15,891 bases of DNA, taken from DASWIG01 sp965371445. GTDB lineage: Bacteria; Acidobacteriota; Thermoanaerobaculia; Multivoradales; J023. How positions within the stretch are numbered: the first letter of the stretch is position 1; each line of letters begins with the position of its first letter. The notes below the pieces were generated by a model. It did not search any database and was not told the origin of the DNA. It saw nothing but the letters and a program-made list of their open reading frames with translations. The stretch covers positions 1-15,891 of the forward strand of contig CBDUYN010000215.1 in NCBI GenBank assembly GCA_965371445.1. The letters are read 5' to 3'. Shown one piece after another: positions 7,001 through 10,925 of the stretch. The position numbers were made by a program, and so were the translations under genes.

Positions 7001-8425
7001 CGCGTGCGCCTGGACGGCGATCCGACCTTCCGCGAGCTCCTCGGCCGCGTGCGGCGAGCCGCCTTCGACGCCTACGCCCACGCCGAGCTGCCCTTCGACG
7101 TCGTGGCCGGCGAGCTGCGGCCGGACCGCGCCTCCGATACGATGCCGATCTTCCAGGTGATGCTCTCGCTCGTCGACGTCGACCTCGATCCCCGGCCGTT
7201 CGGCGCTCTGAGGCGCCAGCTGCTCGACGTCCACAACGGCACGTCGCAGCTCGAGGGGTCGCTGATCGTCCTGGTCGCCGGTGACGAGCTGCAAGTCGTG
7301 CTGGAATACGACCGCGACCGCTTCGCGCCGCGCACCGCCGAGCGGCTGCTCGACGACTTCCGCCGCGGGATCGCGGCCGCCGTCGCGGACCCGGAGACGC
7401 GGCTCTCGGCCCTGCTGCCGGACGTCGAGACGCCGCGTCCGTCGCCGTCGCCGCCGGTGGCCGCGCCGCCCGGTGCCCGGGCCGGGCGTCGCCGCGACCG
7501 CCGCGACCGCCGCGCCGCCCTCTCGGAGGAGAAGCGGGCCCTCCTCGTCCAACGTCTCAAGGGGCGTGGCGGTGCCCCGCCGTCGGCCCCGCGGCCCGTT
7601 TCCCTGGTGGCGATCGATCCCGCCGGCTCGCGGCCGCCCTTCTTCTGCGTCCACCCGGCGGGCGGCGACGTGCTGTGCTTCCAAGCCCTGGCCCGTCACG
7701 TCGGCGAAGAGCAGCCGTTCTACGGCCTGCAGTCGCGCGGCCTGACCGTGGGCCAGGAGCCCCACACCTCGCTCGCCGACATGGCGCGGGACTACGTCGC
7801 CGAGCTGCGGGCCGCCGCGCCGCACGGTCCCTACCGGCTGGGCGGCTGGTCGCTCGGCGGCCTGGTCGCCTTCGAGATGGCCCACGAGTTGCGGCGCCAG
7901 GGCGAGGACGTGGCGCTGCTCGCCATCCTCGACACCATGGCGCGGTTGCCGCCGGAGGAAGCTCCGGACGAAGCCGCCCGCGGCGACGACGCCCGCTGGC
8001 TGATGCACGTCGCCGAGTACGCCGAAGGGCTGGGGGGCGAGCCGCTCGGCGTCACCTACGAGGAGCTGCGCCGGCTGCAGGACGAGCCACGGCTGGTGCG
8101 TTTCCTCGAGCGGCTGCGCCGTAGCGGGGTCCTGCCCCGCGGCGCCGGCGTCGCCGAGCTGCGCCGCCTGCTCGCCGTCTTCAAGGCCAACGCCCAGGCG
8201 GCCTTCGCCCATGAGCCGCGACCCTACCCGGGCCCCGTCACCCTCTTCCGGGCCGCGGAGAACAAGAGCTTTACCGAGCTGTCGGACCCGACCCTGGGCT
8301 GGAGCTCCTTCTCGTCCGAGCCCGTCACGGTCCACACCGTAGCGGGCGATCACATCACCCTGCTCGCCGCGCCGCACGTCCAGGAGCTGGCGACGCGTTT
8401 GAACGCATGTCTGGAGAAAGCATGA
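2..8425 (+). CDS. Non-ribosomal peptide synthetase, 5'-truncated: (C)-A-PCP-C-A-PCP-C-TE
   Basis: This is the C-terminal 2807 residues of a modular NRPS; the frame is open to the left edge, so the true start lies outside the window. Domains by visible residue number: C1 (to about 337, HHIAYDG at 47-53), A1 (about 372-870), PCP1 (Ser919 in LGGHS), C2 (about 980-1412, HHIVVDG at 1109-1115), A2 (about 1429-1930), PCP2 (Ser1977 in LGGHS), C3 (about 2035-2475, HHTVGDG at 2167-2173), a Pro/Arg-rich linker, and a thioesterase (GWSLGG, Ser2617). There are no epimerisation or methylation domains. By family knowledge, the A domains activate amino acids, the PCPs carry them as thioesters, the C domains form peptide bonds and the TE releases the product in the cytoplasm. 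The module repeat is about 3.18 kb (HHxxxDG at 140, 3326 and 6500). The stop overlaps the next ATG. The final C domain without its own A or PCP is the main anomaly. NRPS identity is certain; the product is unknown. Confidence 0.97.
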   Translation, partial: AARRAAAGRRLAAAEARRPFDLERGPLLRATLLRYGPRRHQLLLTLHHIAYDGAATSILERELAALYDPDSPDLPPLAVQYADFAVWQRRRLSGETLVALVGNARERLAGAPQVLDLPTDRPRPRRPSYAGRLQESPPDAELRSALARRPPGATAFMTAAAALAVLLSRYSGQRDLLLGVPAANRGQLEIEGLIGFFVNILVLRFAVSGSFHELLLRTRRETLDAYAHQELPFEKLVEALAPGRDASRNPLFQVLLVWETAAPAPGAWPRHEVHSGTAKLDLTLFLHDDGEALGSSLEHSTDLFDATTARRLLRHFRVLLAAALADAERPVEELPLLTRAESWQLLGAWNDTPRVEAGERCPPRGIQGGRHCLHQLFEEQARRTPDAVALIHGEERLTYAELDERATALAAHLRGLGVAPEVLVGVLARRTPAMVAGLLAILKAGGAYVPLDPAYPAERLAFLLEDAALSVLLAHRELVDLLPVHAARIVDLDEPLPPGETAAGAAASAENLAYLIYTSGSTGRPKAVAVAHRSAVALLGWARGVFQDAELAGVLAATSLTFDLSVFELFVPLAWGGRVILADDALALAGLAAAGEVTLVNTVPSAMAELDRLDAVPPSVRTVNLAGEPLPGTLAERVYRRPHVARLLNLYGPSEDTTYSTFVEVPRRDRREPTIGRPVAGSRAYVLDRRLAAVPIGVPGELYLGGAGLARGYLGRPALTAERFVPDALAPADGGPAGARLYRTGDLVRLRAGGELEFIGRLDHQVKIRGFRIELGEIEAMLARHPTLRETVVVARLLPGAAGTDRELVAYVAPRTGHAADAAWIDALRVFLGAELPAYMVPAVFVPLDALPRTPNGKVDRAALGRKALPEPRPRREAEGSFVAPRTPVEESLAGIWAAVLGVERVGRDDDFFALGGHSLKATRVLARFRAARGVEVPLRVFFEAPTLADLAGRLAAVLEEGVAAAPGVEPLPRGGDADFPLSFAQERMWLLERFEPGTALYNLPAGYDLRGSLSVAALHAALVAVVGRHEVLRTTFTESPRQRVAVRYEPPLACLDLTSLPAAARPGAAAAALAAEARRPFDLARGPLLRAILLRLGARQHRLLVVFHHIVVDGISLEVFEAELGELYRGRRPAELPVQYADFAAWQRRRLTGGTLDEQMGYWRRQLAGAPAVLELPTDRPRAAGRSRRGALLSRPLPGELGERLDALAARQGASRFMALLAATAALLSRLSGATDVVVGSPVAGRVRPELEGLIGLFVNPLVLRCDLAADPGFRTLLGRVRDTALDAYSYQDVPFERLVEELVEERDLAHNPLFQVVLLLEEEGRGTLAPGLSWRRLVVGTDTAKFDFTFHVLAAGSRLVATAEYSSDLFDATTAARWLAQLGRLLAAVVDDPGHRLSTLPLLAPAARHQLLAEWRQGAAPALPACGLDALFAAQAARRPAAEALVWSGGAWTYAELDDRAGGLAHRLRRLGVGREVPVAVALERSPELVATILAVIRAGGFYVPLALDDPPERLAFLLADLGVEVLVTRRATRRRWPALPAAARVLLVDEAGPDGAAGALPASAAEPGQLAYVLYTSGSTGTPKGVAVPHRAVVRLAHRPDFLRVASRETFLMAAPATFDASTLEIWTPLLHGARLALLPPGPASLEELATAVAELGVTTLWLTAGLFHPMVESRLSGLRGLGQLLAGGDVLSPSHCRRVLAELPDTVLINGYGPTENTTFTTCHRMTRPAAAADPVPVGRPIAHTTVVLADHRLRPVPPGVAGELLTGGAGLARGYARRPALTAACFVPDPFDVVPGGRLYRTGDLARWLPDGRIELLGRRDQQVKIRGFRVEPGEIEAALAEHPALRQVAVVARGDSSGPAADKRLVAYGAPAAGAPAATELRRFLADRLPGYMVPAAFVALAELPLTASGKVDRAALGRRALPEPEWRGAAEEYVAPRGPLEELVAQVWSEVLDVERVGAHDSFFELGGHSLLATRVISRLRQELDVEIPLRGFFEAPTVSGLAQDLAAARRGTPTTPIEPVPRGGRLPLSSSQQRLWFIDQLAPGDPSFNIPEALRLDGAGLDVDALGHALGDIVRRHEVLRTSFQVFEGVPHQVVAPRLTLALPHVDLRRLAPPARRREADRLLRAMGRHRFDLTRAPLLRLHLVALDDAEHLLVVVLHHTVGDGASLAILFDELTTLYETFAADPGAASPLPELPIQYADFALWQRGRLSGGGLAEQLAYWRGQLAGAPPVLELPGDRPRRGVPAGPRRGAVARSVLPAELVGELRRVARAEKSTLFMFLLAAFDVLLHRYTGESDLVVGSPVAQRGHPETEELIGLFVNTVALRVRLDGDPTFRELLGRVRRAAFDAYAHAELPFDVVAGELRPDRASDTMPIFQVMLSLVDVDLDPRPFGALRRQLLDVHNGTSQLEGSLIVLVAGDELQVVLEYDRDRFAPRTAERLLDDFRRGIAAAVADPETRLSALLPDVETPRPSPSPPVAAPPGARAGRRRDRRDRRAALSEEKRALLVQRLKGRGGAPPSAPRPVSLVAIDPAGSRPPFFCVHPAGGDVLCFQALARHVGEEQPFYGLQSRGLTVGQEPHTSLADMARDYVAELRAAAPHGPYRLGGWSLGGLVAFEMAHELRRQGEDVALLAILDTMARLPPEEAPDEAARGDDARWLMHVAEYAEGLGGEPLGVTYEELRRLQDEPRLVRFLERLRRSGVLPRGAGVAELRRLLAVFKANAQAAFAHEPRPYPGPVTLFRAAENKSFTELSDPTLGWSSFSSEPVTVHTVAGDHITLLAAPHVQELATRLNACLEKA
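1082..1113 (+). repeat. Small G/C-run inverted repeat inside the C1-A1 linker
   Basis: A run of five C (1085-1089), TC, five G (1092-1096) and then six G (1102-1107) sits between TGTC (1082-1085) and GACA (1110-1113). It can fold either as a tight CCCCC/GGGGG hairpin or as a longer stem with a small bulge. It encodes part of GERCPPRGIQGGR, an apparent insertion ahead of the usual CLHQLFE start of the A domain. The reading frame is kept. Confidence 0.6.
1115..2611 (+). other. Adenylation domain A1, predicted Ala (or Gly)
   Basis: All the usual core motifs are visible: LKAGGAYVPLDP, YTSGSTGRPK (1550-1579), FDLSVFE, NLYGPSE, GELYLGG, YRTGDL, GRLDHQVKIRGFRIE and NGKVDR with the catalytic Lys at 2573-2575. 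Aligned by eye to GrsA PheA, the ten specificity positions read D-L-F-N-N-A-L-T-Y-K. From memory this matches codes assigned to alanine, such as module 2 of McyA in microcystin synthesis. Glycine is the main alternative. The identity of the domain is certain; the substrate is a moderate-confidence prediction. Confidence 0.9.
2660..2866 (+). other. Peptidyl carrier protein PCP1
   Basis: The motif DDFFALGGHSLKATR is the 4'-phosphopantetheine attachment site; the modified Ser is codon 2756-2758. The LGGHS form, rather than LGGDS, is typical of carriers not followed by an epimerase, which agrees with the C domain that comes next. Confidence 0.96.
2939..4237 (+). other. Condensation domain C2 (LCL-like)
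   Basis: This is a complete C domain, with LSFAQERMWLLERF at its start, RHEVLRTTF, HHIVVDG at 3326-3346, QYADFAAWQ, GYWRRQLAG, IGLFVN and NPLFQV. The starting motif resembles C domains that accept an L-configured donor, and no epimerase precedes it. It would join the chain on PCP1 to the residue on PCP2. Confidence 0.95.
4286..5788 (+). other. Adenylation domain A2, predicted Val-like aliphatic
   Basis: Core motifs are YTSGSTGTPK (4733-4762), FDASTLEIW, NGYGPTENTTF, YRTGDLARW, GRRDQQVKIRGFRVE and SGKVDR with Lys at 5750-5752. The specificity positions read by eye are D-A-L-W-L-G-G-T-F-K, close to the valine codes of gramicidin-type synthetases (DAFWIGGTFK or DALWIGGTFK). Core motif A2 is slightly altered (IRAGGFYVPLALDDP instead of the usual KAGGAYVPLDPxYP). 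Valine is the best guess; isoleucine, leucine or another hydrophobic residue is possible. Confidence 0.9.
5834..6040 (+). other. Peptidyl carrier protein PCP2 (last carrier in the protein)
   Basis: The motif DSFFELGGHSLLATR carries the phosphopantetheine Ser at 5930-5932. No further LGGxS or DSFF-type motif occurs before the stop codon. This is therefore the final carrier, although a full condensation domain still follows it. Confidence 0.96.
6104..7426 (+). other. Condensation domain C3, terminal, without cognate A or PCP
   Basis: This is a full-length C domain with SSSQQRLWFIDQLAPGD, RHEVLRTSF, HHTVGDG at 6500-6520, QYADFALWQ, AYWRGQLAG, IGLFVNT and MPIFQVML. The catalytic His and Asp are present, so it does not look decayed. 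It is followed by a linker and a TE rather than A-PCP. By analogy with other terminal C domains, it may condense the PCP2-bound chain with a free amine or with an acceptor supplied in trans. That role is inference. Confidence 0.94.
7427..7603 (+). other. Pro/Arg-rich interdomain linker between C3 and TE
   Basis: About 59 residues join C3 to the TE. It opens with a Pro/Ser/Ala-rich stretch and a basic patch (GRRRDRRDRRAAL) encoded partly by a short tandem GC-rich repeat near 7488-7512. It then contains LSEEKRALLVQRLKGR at 7520-7567. That helix resembles the short segment often seen at the N-terminus of NRPS modules in cyanobacteria and myxobacteria. No carrier-domain motif is present. Confidence 0.8.
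7604..8422 (+). other. Type I thioesterase domain
   Basis: This is an alpha/beta-hydrolase fold beginning at PPFFCVHPAGGDVLCF. The nucleophile elbow is GWSLGG at 7844-7861 with Ser at 7850-7852. A plausible catalytic Asp is in AILDT (7931-7933) and the His in GDHITLL (8351-8353). The triad appears complete. By family knowledge it releases the peptide by hydrolysis or cyclisation; which of the two cannot be told from sequence. It lacks the adjacent carrier domain that normally delivers the chain. Confidence 0.93.
8413..8425 (+). promoter_or_regulatory. Ribosome binding site and ATGA stop-start overlap
   Basis: GGAG at 8413-8416 lies 5 nt before the ATG at 8422, which overlaps the NRPS stop TGA (8423-8425). 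This is the classic arrangement for translational coupling. It favours the 8422 start over the upstream in-frame ATG at 8407, which has no Shine-Dalgarno sequence. Confidence 0.8.
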
Positions 8426-10863
8426 AACTGAGCTTGCGCCGAACCATGAAGGTCCTCGCCGTCGTCGTCCTCCTCGTCGCCCTCGCCGCCGCGGGGCTCG
8501 CGGTGTGGTGGGTCCGCCGGCCGTGGCCGCAGGTCGAGGGCACCGTCGCCGCCGCCGGGCTCACCGCTCCCGTCGAGGTGATCCGCGACCGCTGGGGTAT
8601 CCCGCACCTCTACGCCCAAAACGAGCCCGACCTCTTCTTCGCCCAGGGCTACGTCCACGCCCAGGACCGCCTGTGGCAGATGCAATTCAACCGCACGGTG
8701 GCGAACGGCCAGCTCGGCGAGCTCCTGGGCGCGCCGCTCGTCGACGCCGACCGTTTCCTGCGCACCGTCGGCCTGCGCCGCGCCGCCGAGCGCGACTGGG
8801 AGGTGCTCGGCGAGGGGGCCCGTGTCCTCCTCGAAGCCTACGCCGCCGGCGTCAACCACTTTCTCGAGACCCACCGCGGCCGCCTGCCGATCGAGTTTAC
8901 CGTCCTCGGCGTCGACCCCGAGCCCTGGACGCCGGTCGACTCCCTCGCCTGGGGCAAGCTGATGGCTTTGAACCTGAGCTTCAACCATCCGCACGAGATC
9001 CTGCGCACCCGCCTCGCCGCCGCCCTCGGCGAGGACGCCGTCGGCGAGCTCATGCCCCCCTATCCGAGCACCGCGCCGGTCATCGTCGAGGCTCCGGGCC
9101 GTCCTGACACCGCGGCCCGGAGCGTCCCGGCCACGAAGGTCGTGGCGGGGCGCGCCTCCGGCGCGACGGTGCTCGCCACGCTCCTCGGCCCACCGGGCCT
9201 CGCCTGGGGCAGCAACAGCTGGGTCGTCGCCGGCAGCCGTACCAGAAGCGGCCGGCCGCTCTTTGCCAACGACACCCACCTCGGCCTCGGCATGCCCTCC
9301 GCCTGGTACGAGAACGGCCTCCACGGCGGCCGCTTCGACACTGTCGGCTTCTCCTTCGCCGGCCTGCCGTTCGTCGTCGTCGGCCAGAACCAGCGCCTCG
9401 CCTGGGGCATCACCAACATGTGCGCCGACGTCCAGGACTTCTTCGTGGAACAGCTCGACGATCCCGAGGCTCCGACGCGCTACGAGGTCGCCGGCGAGTG
9501 GCACGACCTCGAGGTGGTGGTCGAAAAAATCGTCCTCAAGGGTGGGGAGACCGTGGAGCACGAGGTGCTCGTCACCCGACACGGACCGATCATGAACGCC
9601 GTCATGGAAGAGCTCAAGGACGCCGAGCCCCACGCCCTGAGCTGGGACGCCCTGGCCGGCGGACGCTTCCTCGAAGGGCTCCTGGGGCTCAACCTGGCGC
9701 AGGACTGGGAAGGGTTCCAGGCCGCCCTCAGCGTCTGGGACTCGCCGAGCCTCAACATCACCTACGCCGACGTCGACGGCAACATCGGCTACCAGGCGAC
9801 GGGCAAGATCCCGCTCCGCGCCGCCGGTCACGACGGCCTCGTCCCGGTGCCCGGCTGGAGTGGCGAGAACGAGTGGCAGGGTTTCATTCCCTTCGCCGAG
9901 ATGCCGCGGGCGTTCAACCCCCCGGAAGGCTTCATCGTCTCGGCCAACAACAAGGTGGCGGGCGAGGAGTACCCCTATCACCTGGCCTACGACATGGCCG
10001 ACGGCTACCGCGCCCAGCGCATTCGCGAGCGTCTGGAAACGGCGTCGGATCTGACGCCGGACGACGTCCGCGACCTCCAGGCCGACGTTTACTCGTTGCC
10101 CGGCGAGCTCCTCGTGCCCTACCTGCTCGCCGTCGAGCCGCGGGGCGAGCTGGCGCGGCGCGCCCTGCAAGAGGTCGCGGCCTGGGATCACGAGATGCGC
10201 TCCGAGAGCCCCGGCGCCGCTGTCTTCGCGGTGTGGTTCTACCACCTGTGGGGAAACCTGCTGGGCGACGACCTCGACGAGGAGCTGCTCAAGGCCTACC
10301 GCAGCCGTGCCGTCGTCCACGTGGAGATGCTCGCCGACATCCTCGCCGGCCACCCGAACCGTTGGGTCGACGACCGGAGCACGCCGCAGGTGGAGACCGC
10401 TCCGGAGCTCGCCACACGCGCCCTCGACGACGCCGTGGCCTGGCTCGGCGAGCGCTACGGCGAGGATCCAGCGGCCTGGCAGTGGGGCCGCGTCCATTCC
10501 GTGGCCATGCCCCATACCCCTTTCGGACAGAGCGGCATCGCCCCCCTCGAACGCCTCTTCAACAGCACGACCCTGCCGGCGGCGGGCGACTTTTTTACGG
10601 TGAGCTCGACGGGTTACAACCTCGACGACCCGTTCGAGGCGGTCTTTGGCGTCTCGCAACGGCTGATCGTCGACCTCGCCGACCTGACCAGCTCGCGGGC
10701 GGTCAACAGCACGGGACAGGTCGCGCACCTTTTTCACCCGCACCGCGAGGACCAGCTCGAGCTGTGGAGCCGGGTCGAGTACCACCCGGTGCTGGTGCGC
10801 CGCGAGGCGGTCGTGGCCGACGCGGAAGCGACCCTGCGGTTGCTCCCCGTCACCGGAAACTAA
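8422..10863 (+). CDS. Penicillin acylase family protein (Ntn hydrolase, peptidase family S45)
   Basis: This 813-residue protein belongs to the penicillin amidase family, whose members cleave amide bonds of acylated substrates such as penicillins, acyl-homoserine lactones or acyl-peptides. A hydrophobic helix at about residues 10-31 suggests a membrane anchor or uncleaved signal, placing the enzyme in the periplasm. The chain shows RDRWGIPHLYA and FAQGYVHAQDRLWQMQ (alpha part), then GSNSW with the expected autocatalytic cleavage before Ser264 (9211-9213). Later come the NDTHL block, ANN at 508-510 with the likely catalytic Asn, and a C-terminal WQWGRVHSV block. Length fits the family precursor. 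The gene is translationally coupled to the NRPS by a 4-bp overlap, implying a role on its product. PvdQ, which deacylates a pyoverdine precursor, is a family precedent for such a role. The substrate is inferred, not shown; a general amidase is the alternative. Confidence 0.93.
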   Translation: MKLSLRRTMKVLAVVVLLVALAAAGLAVWWVRRPWPQVEGTVAAAGLTAPVEVIRDRWGIPHLYAQNEPDLFFAQGYVHAQDRLWQMQFNRTVANGQLGELLGAPLVDADRFLRTVGLRRAAERDWEVLGEGARVLLEAYAAGVNHFLETHRGRLPIEFTVLGVDPEPWTPVDSLAWGKLMALNLSFNHPHEILRTRLAAALGEDAVGELMPPYPSTAPVIVEAPGRPDTAARSVPATKVVAGRASGATVLATLLGPPGLAWGSNSWVVAGSRTRSGRPLFANDTHLGLGMPSAWYENGLHGGRFDTVGFSFAGLPFVVVGQNQRLAWGITNMCADVQDFFVEQLDDPEAPTRYEVAGEWHDLEVVVEKIVLKGGETVEHEVLVTRHGPIMNAVMEELKDAEPHALSWDALAGGRFLEGLLGLNLAQDWEGFQAALSVWDSPSLNITYADVDGNIGYQATGKIPLRAAGHDGLVPVPGWSGENEWQGFIPFAEMPRAFNPPEGFIVSANNKVAGEEYPYHLAYDMADGYRAQRIRERLETASDLTPDDVRDLQADVYSLPGELLVPYLLAVEPRGELARRALQEVAAWDHEMRSESPGAAVFAVWFYHLWGNLLGDDLDEELLKAYRSRAVVHVEMLADILAGHPNRWVDDRSTPQVETAPELATRALDDAVAWLGERYGEDPAAWQWGRVHSVAMPHTPFGQSGIAPLERLFNSTTLPAAGDFFTVSSTGYNLDDPFEAVFGVSQRLIVDLADLTSSRAVNSTGQVAHLFHPHREDQLELWSRVEYHPVLVRREAVVADAEATLRLLPVTGN

Positions 10864-10925
10864 CGTCGTGAAGAAACAAGAAAGGAAGGTTTACCGATGA
10901 GATTTCTTTTATGGCTCCTTTTACC
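10864..10925 (+). promoter_or_regulatory. AT-richer translation initiation region with strong Shine-Dalgarno
   Basis: The 33-bp gap and the first codons of the next gene are much richer in A and T than their surroundings. AGGAAGG at 10883-10889 lies 7 nt before the ATG at 10897. The first codons include AGA, TTT, CTT and TTA, which are rare elsewhere in the window. This suggests an unstructured, efficient initiation site. I see no convincing sigma-70 hexamer pair or terminator in the gap. Confidence 0.65.

Noticed and set aside
5783..8377. 864-codon open frame on the minus strand, antisense to the NRPS
   Set aside because: It is composed of repetitive Arg/Gly/Gln/Asp-rich sequence with no motif, opposite unmistakable PCP2, C3 and TE domains.
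8407..8424. ATG at 8407 as the acylase start
   Set aside because: It has no ribosome site, whereas the ATG at 8422 has GGAG at good spacing and overlaps the NRPS stop.
8350..10785. 811-codon open frame on the minus strand, antisense to the acylase
   Set aside because: Its composition is low-complexity and rich in Val, Glu, Gly and Arg, with no recognisable domain. It is an expected artefact of GC-rich codon bias opposite a clear S45 gene.
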